From: Chitinophagales bacterium
Lineage (GTDB): Bacteria; Bacteroidota; Bacteroidia; Chitinophagales; Chitinophagaceae
DNA: 47,224 bases
Assembly: GCA_015654695.1 (NCBI GenBank)
Contig: JAATGJ010000074.1
Span: 1 to 47,224, forward strand
Direction of reading: 5' to 3'
Below, in pieces: positions 14,183 through 21,277 of the stretch. Within the stretch, counting starts at the first letter, position 1. Every line of letters begins with the position of its first letter. The notes beneath the pieces were generated by a model. The model was not told the origin of the DNA. It made no database searches and worked only from the letters and a program-made list of their open reading frames with translations. Both the position numbers and the translations under genes were made by a program.

Positions 14183-15718
14183 TTAAAAAGGTGTTTCCTC
14201 GCCTGCATTATCTACATTTCCTACATTAAATGCAGACCATGTAGATTGTGCAGGTTGAAATGATCTATTTTTTTGGCAGTAAACAACGTTGCCGGAAGAA
14301 ATTCGCCTTACCTCGTACCCTGCACTTTTGAGGCGACCACTAAAGGTTGTTAGACTGCATTGTCTGTGTCCGCTATTATCGCAGTATGTACGATAAGCCG
14401 CAAACAGTTCTTTCAGGGGGCTGTTTTGTTTTATATCCGGCTGGTAGCCGTCATCCAATAAGAAAAGTAATACGCTGTCTGATTGTTCCCTGAAGGCTTT
14501 AACAGCAGCAATAGCCGCCTGACATTCCGTAAACCTTGCCTGATGAAGTAATCTGTCCAGTCCTTGTAAAACCCAATTCAAAACGCCTGAAAGTTCTTTA
14601 CTCATAATTGTAGCGGCTAATTCTTTATCCTGCTCGGCTTCCGGGATAGTAACATCAAAGGGAACAATTAACCACCGCCTAAAAAACCCGTCTGTGTTTT
14701 CCGTTTCCTTTGGTAGTTCGTTTGTGCTGAAAAGCAGCTTTGCATAATTCTCCATTGTGAACGGCCTTCCGTAAATATGTCGGGCCTCAATGCTTTCACC
14801 GCTTGCCATTTGTTTGAATAACCCTTTATCCATTCTGCCGGAAATTTCGGTGGATAGGTTCAATAGCTTTGTAATCAGTTCGGCCCTTGAATAGCCTTTA
14901 GGATCGGTTATAGATTCCAGGGAATAACGGGAAACATTATCCTTTCCTAACATAGCTGACATAATCTCAATGAAAACAGATTTACCATTTGCACCGCTGC
15001 CATATAATAGCAATACCTTTTCCAGCTTCAGATTTTGAGATGAAACAAATATGTACCCCAAATACTCTTGAAGTACTTTTTGTTTATCGCTATCCGGTAC
15101 AACCTTGTTTAAAAAATCCATAAACATAGGGGCGGTGGCTGATGGATCGTAGCTAAACGGCAACTGATAAGTGATGAAATCTTCCGGGCATGGTTTTCTT
15201 AATCGTTGCGCTTTACTATCCACCACAAACGTTCCATTAAGAAAGTTTATCAATGTTAATCCGTCTGTTCTTTCCGGGGCCGGTAAGTACGCGGCAGCGT
15301 CGAACTGCTTTAATAAGTCAAGACGGAACTGGTAAAACTTTGCATCTGCTTTAGGTACTCCGATTAATTCGGCAGCGTCCCCAAAGAATGATTGTAATAC
15401 TTCCCGGTCAATTGCTTTCCAGTATGCACCGTTATAGATAAACGTTTGTCCATTGTTCCGGCATAACTGCCATCCGTTATCCTTAGCCGCTTTTAGTATT
15501 GCATCAATAGAATAAACAACAAAGTGTTTCTTCTGTAATTTTTCATCAACCTGTAAACCTGCAACCTCTTTGAAATCTATTTTAGGTATCTGTGTCAATA
15601 ACTTTTTTAAAATATCCTGATGTGGCATGGCCTCAACTATCTCCGCTTCGGTAACTTTTAAATATTCGTGGGAGGTAAACATCATTCGTACAGTCGTTCC
15701 GTTCCTTGTATCTCTCAT
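14183..15718 (-). CDS. P4/D5-type primase-helicase (SF3)
   Basis: A 511-residue replication protein. The first 200 residues correspond to the D5_N-type domain. The SF3 helicase core follows, with Walker A GSGANGKS at residues 240-247, then the LLNLSTEISGR segment, then KLLFSTNELPKETENTDGFFRRW, which holds the sensor-like Asn and arginine residues typical of P4 alpha/D5 helicases. A C-terminal winged-helix-like part (FSGRLKSAGYEVRR) ends the protein. The ATG overlaps the stop of the upstream HTH gene by four bases (ATGA), so the two are coupled. It probably drives autonomous replication of the excised element. Confidence 0.88.
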   Translation of the reverse strand: MRDTRNGTTVRMMFTSHEYLKVTEAEIVEAMPHQDILKKLLTQIPKIDFKEVAGLQVDEKLQKKHFVVYSIDAILKAAKDNGWQLCRNNGQTFIYNGAYWKAIDREVLQSFFGDAAELIGVPKADAKFYQFRLDLLKQFDAAAYLPAPERTDGLTLINFLNGTFVVDSKAQRLRKPCPEDFITYQLPFSYDPSATAPMFMDFLNKVVPDSDKQKVLQEYLGYIFVSSQNLKLEKVLLLYGSGANGKSVFIEIMSAMLGKDNVSRYSLESITDPKGYSRAELITKLLNLSTEISGRMDKGLFKQMASGESIEARHIYGRPFTMENYAKLLFSTNELPKETENTDGFFRRWLIVPFDVTIPEAEQDKELAATIMSKELSGVLNWVLQGLDRLLHQARFTECQAAIAAVKAFREQSDSVLLFLLDDGYQPDIKQNSPLKELFAAYRTYCDNSGHRQCSLTTFSGRLKSAGYEVRRISSGNVVYCQKNRSFQPAQSTWSAFNVGNVDNAGEETPF

Positions 15719-16005
15719 AATAGTATAGCCTCCCTTTTTGTATTGTGAAGCCAGGTCGTCAACTCCTTAGTTGAAAAGTAAAGTCGTTTGCTTTTCTTCA
15801 TGAAAGGGATTTCACGACGGCTTACCATAGCGTACAGGGTTGTACGTGCTAAGTGAAGAAAGGTAGCGGCCTGATCTATGTTTAAAACATCGTCTTGATG
15901 CTTTTGTTCTTTAGTGTTTTTTTGTAGTAAGATGCGTTCAATGTTTTCCAGCTTAATAAATAACTGGCTAACGGCTTCTGGCAATTGGTCAAAAGTTAGC
16001 TGCAT
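15715..16005 (-). CDS. AlpA/excisionase-type helix-turn-helix protein
   Basis: A 96-residue protein with a coiled N-terminus (QLFIKLENIERILLQK) and a MerR/AlpA-type winged helix in the second half: LNIDQAATFLHLARTTLYAMVSRREIPF then KRLYFSTKELTTWL. Such proteins act as excisionase or as activators of satellite genes. It overlaps the upstream HTH gene by 10 bases and the primase gene by four, giving a tight HTH-HTH-primase operon. Confidence 0.88.
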   Translation of the reverse strand: MQLTFDQLPEAVSQLFIKLENIERILLQKNTKEQKHQDDVLNIDQAATFLHLARTTLYAMVSRREIPFMKKSKRLYFSTKELTTWLHNTKREAILL

Positions 16006-16181
16006 AGCGTCGCCTCCTTTTCTTTCATCGAATTAACTATGGCCGTCAATTGATACCTGGGCCTTCCGTTAATTATGCAGAAAGGTTTTGCAACCCCTTT
16101 CTTTTGCCAGTTCCTTACCGTTTCAATTGTTACCCCAAAGAAAGCGGCAACTTGCTTCCGGGTTACTAATTCTAATGACAT
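15996..16181 (-). CDS. Small MerR-type helix-turn-helix protein
   Basis: A 61-residue protein that is essentially one winged helix-turn-helix: MSLELVTRKQVAAFFGVTIET, then VRNWQKKGVAKPF and GRPRYQLTAIVNSM. It is the first gene of the replication operon and may regulate it or assist excision. Confidence 0.82.
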   Translation of the reverse strand: MSLELVTRKQVAAFFGVTIETVRNWQKKGVAKPFCIINGRPRYQLTAIVNSMKEKEATLCS

Positions 16182-16241
16182 ACTTTAAAAGTTTTGATAG
16201 GTGATTAAAAAAATGAGTATCACATTTTTGGGGATTGTTAT

Positions 16242-16268
16242 AAAAAAAGCCCCCTAAATGATGGGGGC
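16242..16268 (-). terminator. Rho-independent terminator of the integrase operon
   Basis: GCCCCC (16249-16254) pairs with GGGGGC (16263-16268); on the minus strand seven T follow. It separates the int-HTH transcript from the HTH-primase operon, with about 60 bases left for a promoter of the latter. Confidence 0.85.
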
Positions 16269-16436
16269 GAAAGTAGATTGAGATATTAGGTAATCCTATG
16301 AAAAAGTCAATTAGGAATCAACATTGTTTATAACATTCCGGTAAATAATTCAATACTGTTTATTAGTGTTTGATACCGGGCGACTACGCTGCAAAAAATA
16401 GTTTGTTTTGGCTAACACTATCTACATACCCTGCAT

Positions 16437-16616
16437 TTACAGGCCCATTATCTTCAGTAGGTCGCCCCGGTGGTAGCGAACCTTGCGGCCCGATATTGCG
16501 GCAGTCCACTTTACGAGGCCGGTCATGCGGAACTGATAAAGGCGGGTTCGCTTATACCCGGTAAGGGCCATCGCTTCGGGTTCTGTTATGTAATCCCCTA
16601 ATAACTTTTTAGCCAT
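16437..16616 (-). CDS. Small excisionase-like HTH protein overlapping the integrase gene
   Basis: A 59-residue protein read from ATG 16616, which overlaps the integrase stop codon by eight bases. Sequence features are a YITEPEAMALTGYKRTRLYQF helix-turn-helix, then GLVKWTAAISGRKVRYH as the wing, and a C-terminal DLLKIMGL helix. This is the MerR/AlpA-like excisionase layout, and its position right after int, before a strong terminator, fits a recombination directionality factor. A plus-strand frame across the same bases is only its shadow. Confidence 0.8.
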   Translation of the reverse strand: MAKKLLGDYITEPEAMALTGYKRTRLYQFRMTGLVKWTAAISGRKVRYHRGDLLKIMGL

Positions 16617-17847
16617 CTTGTATATTTTTAAATGCAGTCAACGCTTTGACGGTTTCCTTTTTTATGTCGTCTTCAAAGCCAGCCAAATAGTTTTGAGTTG
16701 TCTTTACATTGCTATGGCCCAAGGCTTCGCTAATAAATTCTGTGGATGCACCACTACGTTGCATGATAGTAGCGAATGAATGGCGGGCCGCATAGGTTGT
16801 ACAAGGTTGTTCGATGCCTAAATCTTCTGCAATGGCTTTCATGTGATCGTTTACAACTCCTGTTATCTGTTGTATCAATTGTCTTTCTCGTTCCGGGCTT
16901 AGTCCTTTAGCCAGTACAGGGAAGATAAAATTATCCCCGGCTTTATTTTTATTACCCCAATCGTTAACGATCCTTTTCAAATCTTCAGTTAATGTAACCC
17001 GTATTAGTTCGACTTTTCTTTTTGTTCTTATTGTCTTCGCTCGTTCAAATGAAAGAACATCTCCTTTAATGTTTTCATATCTAAGAAGGCACATATCTTT
17101 TATATTTATCCCGTTACATAAGTAAAGGAATAGCCAGTAGTCTTTTGATCTCTCCGCTGTTGTTCCGGGCGGGGGCTTGTGATAGTAGATGGCAGCAATG
17201 TCTTTAATGGTAAGGGCTTTCTTAACATTGTTGGAGGTTGGTATCTCATATTTCTTCCGGCCAAATGGATAGTAGTCTTTATTTAATGAACCTTCAGCAA
17301 TAGCGTTATTAAACATTGTGCGAAGTGATCGTAAATAAATGCCAACTGTAGAAATACTGTTCCCGCTGTTACCGTCGCCTACCATCCACTTTTCATAGTG
17401 CCTTAAAACGTCGGGAGTGATGTCAATGTATTTAGCACCGGGAATAAATTTACTAAGGCTACTGTTAGCGCACTCATAACTTACGGCAGTTCCTATCCGG
17501 CCCGCCACTCTCAATTCTTTTGCATAGTCTTGAAAGGCTTCAGAAATCAGTCCTTTAATTGGCCTGTTGTCTATGAATAATTTTTTAAAAGATTTCCAGG
17601 TGAATACGGGTAAGTCTTCAATTACTTGGTTTGCCTTTCTTTCGGCTTTCTGCAATTTTAACGCTATGTCTTTAAAGTCGCCTCTTGGCCTTTCCCCTTG
17701 TGTTTTTTCAAAGTCGGCCTCAGTAAGATTGTGGGAAGTGTTATAGTATCGTTGCTGCCGGTTGTGAGTGATCCTTAGTTTTACGGGGTACGTTCCATCC
17801 TTTCTCAATCTTCTTGTGTAATGTATAATCGCTGTTGTTGCTTTCAT
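16609..17847 (-). CDS. Tyrosine recombinase/integrase of the element
   Basis: A 412-residue integrase from ATG 17847. It has an N-terminal Arm-DNA-binding domain (MKATTAIIHYTRRLRKDGTY...), a SAM-like core-binding domain around residues 100-190 and a C-terminal catalytic domain. Catalytic features seen are ERAKTIR (the Lys strand), ARHSFAT (second Arg), LGHS and the Tyr in TTQNYLAGF. In the box where the first catalytic Arg is expected (CNGINIKDM) there is no Arg, a departure also known in Bacteroidota integrases such as IntDOT. The gene is adjacent to attR. Tandem 12-bp repeats lie just upstream of the start. Confidence 0.95.
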   Translation of the reverse strand: MKATTAIIHYTRRLRKDGTYPVKLRITHNRQQRYYNTSHNLTEADFEKTQGERPRGDFKDIALKLQKAERKANQVIEDLPVFTWKSFKKLFIDNRPIKGLISEAFQDYAKELRVAGRIGTAVSYECANSSLSKFIPGAKYIDITPDVLRHYEKWMVGDGNSGNSISTVGIYLRSLRTMFNNAIAEGSLNKDYYPFGRKKYEIPTSNNVKKALTIKDIAAIYYHKPPPGTTAERSKDYWLFLYLCNGINIKDMCLLRYENIKGDVLSFERAKTIRTKRKVELIRVTLTEDLKRIVNDWGNKNKAGDNFIFPVLAKGLSPERERQLIQQITGVVNDHMKAIAEDLGIEQPCTTYAARHSFATIMQRSGASTEFISEALGHSNVKTTQNYLAGFEDDIKKETVKALTAFKNIQDG

Positions 17848-17870
17848 AGTGTCCTGCAATGATAACACTA

Positions 17871-17894
17871 TTTCACATACAATTTCACATACAA
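17871..17894. repeat. Tandem 12-bp repeat, candidate right integrase arm sites/int operator
   Basis: TTTCACATACAA occurs twice in direct tandem, 23 bases upstream of the integrase start. It shares CATACAA with the left tandem (7343-7364). Position near int suggests both arm-site and autoregulatory roles. Confidence 0.55.
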
Positions 17895-18019
17895 TTTTAA
17901 TCAGTAAGGTTATAGTAAAAAACAGAAATGAAATTCATTATCCCCTGAAACTATTACTGGCAAACGATTGTAAACAATAGTAAAACATTTTGGTACTTTC
18001 TGGTTATGCCTTAAAATAG

Positions 18020-18076
18020 GACTGTTAATCAGAGGGTCGTTGGTTCAAGTCCAACAGGGGGAGCAGCCACAGTAAA
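18020..18076. repeat. attR: 57-bp direct repeat (tRNA-Asn 3' half)
   Basis: It is identical to 7248-7304: anticodon loop, T-arm, 3' acceptor strand and 13 flanking bases. No 5' tRNA half precedes it, so it is not a functional tRNA. Confidence 0.93.
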
Positions 18077-18101
18077 AGGTTTCATTATCTGAAACCTTTT
18101 T
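18074..18101 (+). terminator. Original tRNA-Asn terminator, displaced by the element
   Basis: AAAAGGTTTC (18074-18083) pairs perfectly with GAAACCTTTT (18091-18100) and runs into T. Before integration it would have followed tRNA-Asn directly. Confidence 0.8.
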
Positions 18102-18440
18102 GCTTTTTAATCCTTTGCTTACTCTTTGCGTACAATTTTATCGGCTTAATACATTTTCATTGATCAGGGTACTGGTAGTTAAAACACTACACCTCCCTCT
18201 ATTATTCATTACTCCTTAATAGTACGATACTCTATTTTTTCACCCGGCATTTGTTCCGTTCTTTGTGCTATCAAACGATGAAAAATCTGATAATCCAATT
18301 ACCGATATTAAAAGATCCAATACCAACCGAAAAACCCGTTTGAAACGTTTAGTCGGTATATCCACCGGCTGACCAATTGATTATGAAAAACTTGGTTTGA
18401 GCCATAAGATGTCAGACCGAAAAACCGTCCATTATTTGCC
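18102..18440 (+). other. Gene-free stretch upstream of an orphan terminator; candidate small RNA
   Basis: About 340 bases with no convincing reading frame on either strand. It is followed by a very strong plus-strand terminator although no gene lies between it and the tRNA remnant. The words AACCGAAAAACCCG (about 18320) and GACCGAAAAACCGTC (about 18417) recur about 100 bases apart. A small non-coding RNA is possible. No known RNA family was recognised. Confidence 0.3.
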
Positions 18441-18443
18441 AGG

Positions 18444-18480
18444 CACCCATTTCGTTATTTACGAAATGGGTGTCTTTTTT
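18444..18480 (+). terminator. Strong orphan terminator
   Basis: CACCCATTTCGT (18444-18455) pairs perfectly with ACGAAATGGGTG (18461-18472), extendable by three pairs, and is followed by TCTTTTTT. It lies 45 bases before the aldo/keto reductase start and has no gene directly upstream. Confidence 0.85.
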
Positions 18481-18524
18481 ATACCTGCCCTTATAAACAA
18501 GCCCGGGTCGTTTATCTTTATATT

Positions 18525-19436
18525 ATGCATTACCGCCCACTCGGCTTATCCGGCATCCAGGTTTCTGAAATTGGTTTTGGCTGTATGTCACTATCGTCCA
18601 ATACGGAGAGGGAAAATATTTACCTGGTTCACGAGGCAGTAGAACTTGGCGTCAATTTTTTTGATACGGCTGATCTGTATGATAAAGGAATGAATGAAGA
18701 GATCGTAGGTAAAGCCATAAAAAAAATACGCAATAAAATTGTACTGGCTACAAAAGTGGGTAATCAATGGAGAAGTGATGGCAGCGGCTGGGACTGGAAT
18801 CCGGGCAAAGCGTATATCCTGCAGGCCGTGGAAGATAGCCTGCGCCGTTTACAAACTGATCATATAGATCTGTACCAGTTGCATGGCGGTACTATAGACG
18901 ACCCTATTGATGATACCATTGAAGCATTTGAACAACTCAAACAACAGGGAAAGATCAGGCAGTATGGCATCTCTTCCATTCGCCCGAATGTAATACATGA
19001 ATATGTAAAACGGTCTTCTATTGCAAGCGTATTGATACAGTATAGTTTAGCTGATCGCCGGCCGGAAGAAATTGTTCTTGATCTTTTACAGAAAAACAAT
19101 ATTTCAGTACTGGCCCGGGGTGCGCTGGCGCAGGGACTATTGGTCAATAAACCAGCAAAAGACTATCTGGGTTATAATAAAGAAGAGATAGCAGAAATCA
19201 ATAAGGTTGTACATACTGTTTCCGGTAGTAATCATACCCCGGCACAAACTGCTATACAATATGCGTTGCATCATCCTGCTATTGCATCCGCTGTTATTGG
19301 TATAAGAAACAAGGAACAACTGGATGAAGTGGCTGCAACAGTACCGCCATTACAAAAAGAAGAAATACAAGTATTGCAACAGGCGATAAGCCCCCATGTA
19401 TATGAGCAACACAGAATTGATCATTCAGCAAACTAA
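18525..19436 (+). CDS. Aldo/keto reductase
   Basis: A 303-residue NAD(P)H-dependent oxidoreductase of the AKR superfamily. The catalytic tetrad is visible: Asp and Tyr in FFDTADLYDKG, Lys in LATKVG and His in YQLHGG. Other family marks are the N-terminal LGLSGIQVSEIGFGCM, GISSIRPNVI, and the cofactor region QTAIQYALHHPAIASAVIGIRN. It resembles the YajO/Tas-like or general stress (GSP69/YhdN) branch; the substrate cannot be told. The next gene starts inside its 3' end. Confidence 0.93.
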   Translation: MHYRPLGLSGIQVSEIGFGCMSLSSNTERENIYLVHEAVELGVNFFDTADLYDKGMNEEIVGKAIKKIRNKIVLATKVGNQWRSDGSGWDWNPGKAYILQAVEDSLRRLQTDHIDLYQLHGGTIDDPIDDTIEAFEQLKQQGKIRQYGISSIRPNVIHEYVKRSSIASVLIQYSLADRRPEEIVLDLLQKNNISVLARGALAQGLLVNKPAKDYLGYNKEEIAEINKVVHTVSGSNHTPAQTAIQYALHHPAIASAVIGIRNKEQLDEVAATVPPLQKEEIQVLQQAISPHVYEQHRIDHSAN

Positions 19437-19944
19437 AAAATGGATCACTGATGTAGTGATAGGGTGCAATTTTTGTCCCTTCGCCGCTAAAGAGATAAAA
19501 CAAAACACGGTGCATTATGAAATAGAATACAGTGAGAGATCAGAAAATTGCCTGCAGGCTTTTTTGATGGAATGCCTGCGGCTTGATGACCATGCAGCCA
19601 TTGAAACAAGTTTCCTGGTCTTACCTAATGCAGTCCCGCAATTTGACAATTACCTGGACCTGGTAGCAGATGCTGAACGTATATTAAAGCAAAAAGGATA
19701 TGAAGGTATTTACCAGGTAGCAAGCTTTCATCCATTATACCGGTTTGCTGATGCACCAGGCAATGATGCGGCTAATTATACAAATAGGTCAGTATATCCC
19801 ATGCTGCACCTGCTGCGGGAAGAAAGTATCGAGCGGGCATTAAAAAAATATACTGAACCTGGGCAAATACCTGAACGCAATATCCGCTTTGCCCGTGAAA
19901 AAGGATTAGCGTATATGCAAATGCTTCGTGATGCCTGTTTGTAA
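19402..19944 (+). CDS. DUF1415 family protein
   Basis: A 180-residue protein of the DUF1415 type. The N-terminal WITDVVIGCNFCPFA holds the conserved C-x-x-C-P, and YQVASFHPLYRFAD with NYTNRSVYPMLHLLRE are the other family blocks. Function is unknown. It overlaps the aldo/keto reductase gene by 35 bases in another frame, so the two form an operon. ATG 19402 gives the usual N-terminus (MSNTELII...); an ATG two codons upstream is less likely. Confidence 0.85.
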   Translation: MSNTELIIQQTKKWITDVVIGCNFCPFAAKEIKQNTVHYEIEYSERSENCLQAFLMECLRLDDHAAIETSFLVLPNAVPQFDNYLDLVADAERILKQKGYEGIYQVASFHPLYRFADAPGNDAANYTNRSVYPMLHLLREESIERALKKYTEPGQIPERNIRFAREKGLAYMQMLRDACL

Positions 19945-19982
19945 AAGGAAACCGGAAGAATGTTAAATGATGGTAATTGTTC

Positions 19983-20002
19983 AGCCTTTGCGCAGAAAGG
20001 CT
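19983..20002. terminator. Hairpin after the DUF1415 gene
   Basis: AGCCTTT pairs with AAAGGCT across a six-base loop, 38 bases after the stop. There is no T-run on either strand, so this is a weak call. Confidence 0.35.
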
Positions 20003-20128
20003 TGCATGTTAATGACTCTAATATAAAATGCTCTTCGCTTAAAATATAGTTTGATCAATGATTGCTATGTTACGAAATAAGGGAGTGTACAGATATACAA
20101 CTAACATGGATAGATTTAGGTATAAGAC

Positions 20129-20500
20129 CTATTTTGGCTGTTCTAAGATATCCTGCACGGTTTTTACGAGATCATTATCCGCTTTTAGCTTATTAAAAAA
20201 TGCAGCAGCACCTGCGCTGACCACACGCATAGCATATTGCTCTTCCGGATAGGTACTGATAATCAGAACAGATAGAGAAGGTTTATGCTGTTTAATTTTT
20301 TTAAGTGCGTGTAAACCGCCGCCGCCAGGCATGGCAAGATCGGTGATGATAATATCCCATTCGTTCTCCAGCGCCTCGTTGACCAGGGAATCAGTATCCT
20401 CCGCCTCTGCAACAAAGGCGGAAGGGAATCCTTCGACTAAAAGCCGTTTTAGCCTTTGCCGCATGACAGGGTGATCATCAGCAATCAGCATTCTTACCAT
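20129..20500 (-). CDS. Receiver-only response regulator
   Basis: A 123-residue receiver domain without an output domain. Acidic pocket ADDH, phospho-acceptor Asp in IIITDLAMPG, the Thr-like position in LIISTYPEEQYA and the conserved Lys in FFNKLKADN are present. The sequence is close to the receiver of the neighbouring NarL-type regulator (same ADDH..., YPEEQYA/YPEDQYA), so it looks like a paralogue that lost its LuxR HTH. ATG 20500 is the start; 21 upstream in-frame codons look non-homologous. Likely a phosphate sink or a CheY-like partner of the kinase upstream. Confidence 0.88.
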   Translation of the reverse strand: MVRMLIADDHPVMRQRLKRLLVEGFPSAFVAEAEDTDSLVNEALENEWDIIITDLAMPGGGGLHALKKIKQHKPSLSVLIISTYPEEQYAMRVVSAGAAAFFNKLKADNDLVKTVQDILEQPK

Positions 20501-20629
20501 AATTGGATCACCGGGTTGCTTTAAAAGAACAGAAGTTCCTGCAGTGGTTGGCGCAAAATACATACTGAAGTAAAAAATAATTCTAGCCCGGATTTCCGAT
20601 GTCTTGTAGAGTTTACTCTATAACAATTG

Positions 20630-21259
20630 TCAAATTAGTTTTTTTTCGATGGCGTAGCGGGTAAGGTCGGCATTGGTATGCATACTCATTTTTTCCATAA
20701 TGCGGGAACGGTACGTGCTGACCGTAGTAGCGCTTAAAGATAATTGCGTGGCTATATCTGAAACGGCTTTCCCAGTCGCCAGCAATTTGAATACATCAAA
20801 TTCCCTGTCTGAAAGCGTTTCATGGGCTTGCAGTGAAGTGTCTTCGCCCAGGGCACTGACCAGTTTTTCAGCGATACTTGGGGTGATGAATTTTTTTCCT
20901 AGTTGTACCGTTTGAACAGCCCTGATGATATCATCATGAATATTATCCTTGCTCAGGTAGCCGGAGGCGCCGGCTTTCAGTACCCGCAACGCATATTGAT
21001 CTTCCGGATACATACTCATGATCAGTACAGGTAACTGCGGCGCAAACTGTTTTATTTGTATCAGCGCATCCAGCCCGCTTCGTCCCGGCATATTCATATC
21101 GCAAATAACAAGGGTCCAGTCTTCCTTCATTACTTGTGCCAGCAGACTTTCTGCATCCGCTACCTCACCGATAATTGCAGATGGGTACTCTTCTACCAGG
21201 ATTTGTTTTAATCCTTTCCTGACAACAGCATGGTCATCTGCAATAAGAATTTTAATCAT
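20630..21259 (-). CDS. NarL/FixJ-type response regulator
   Basis: A 209-residue regulator with an N-terminal receiver (MIKILIADDHAVVRKGLK, phospho-Asp in LVICDMNMPGRSG, Lys in YLSKDN). A C-terminal LuxR-type HTH follows (LSDREFDVFKLLATGKAVSDIA then TVSTYRSRIMEKM). It is separated from the kinase gene by 18 bases and is the cognate regulator of that kinase. Confidence 0.95.
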   Translation of the reverse strand: MIKILIADDHAVVRKGLKQILVEEYPSAIIGEVADAESLLAQVMKEDWTLVICDMNMPGRSGLDALIQIKQFAPQLPVLIMSMYPEDQYALRVLKAGASGYLSKDNIHDDIIRAVQTVQLGKKFITPSIAEKLVSALGEDTSLQAHETLSDREFDVFKLLATGKAVSDIATQLSLSATTVSTYRSRIMEKMSMHTNADLTRYAIEKKLI

Positions 21260-21277
21260 AAAATTTGGGTCTCAAGT

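Larger units (their letters stand above)
7248..18076. mobile_element. 10.8-kb integrative element in tRNA-Asn, phage-satellite-like
   Basis: Perfect 57-bp direct repeats bound the region; the left one completes tRNA-Asn and the right one is an isolated tRNA 3' half. The integrase gene lies next to attR. Content from right to left: integrase, three small HTH proteins, P4/D5-type primase-helicase, Toprim-like DUF6371 protein, HK97-gp10-like protein, secreted unknown (opposite strand), serine resolvase, two unknowns, a large tail-like protein, one unknown, and a phage-type sigma factor. No terminase, portal, major capsid, conjugation or relaxase gene is seen. Size and core (int, AlpA-like HTH, primase-helicase) match P4/PICI-type satellites; a decayed prophage is the alternative. 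Confidence 0.88.

Noticed and set aside
16370-16564. Plus-strand 64-residue frame
   Set aside because: It lies antisense to the excisionase-like gene 16437-16616, which has a clear HTH and overlaps int in the expected way.
18020-18063. Second tRNA-Asn at attR
   Set aside because: Only the 3' half from the anticodon loop is present; no D-arm or 5' acceptor strand precedes it.
7248-18076. Integrative conjugative element
   Set aside because: No relaxase, coupling protein or Tra/type IV secretion gene is present in the interval.
18397-18642. Plus-strand frame over the orphan terminator
   Set aside because: It crosses a strong terminator and the start of the aldo/keto reductase in another frame and has no family features.
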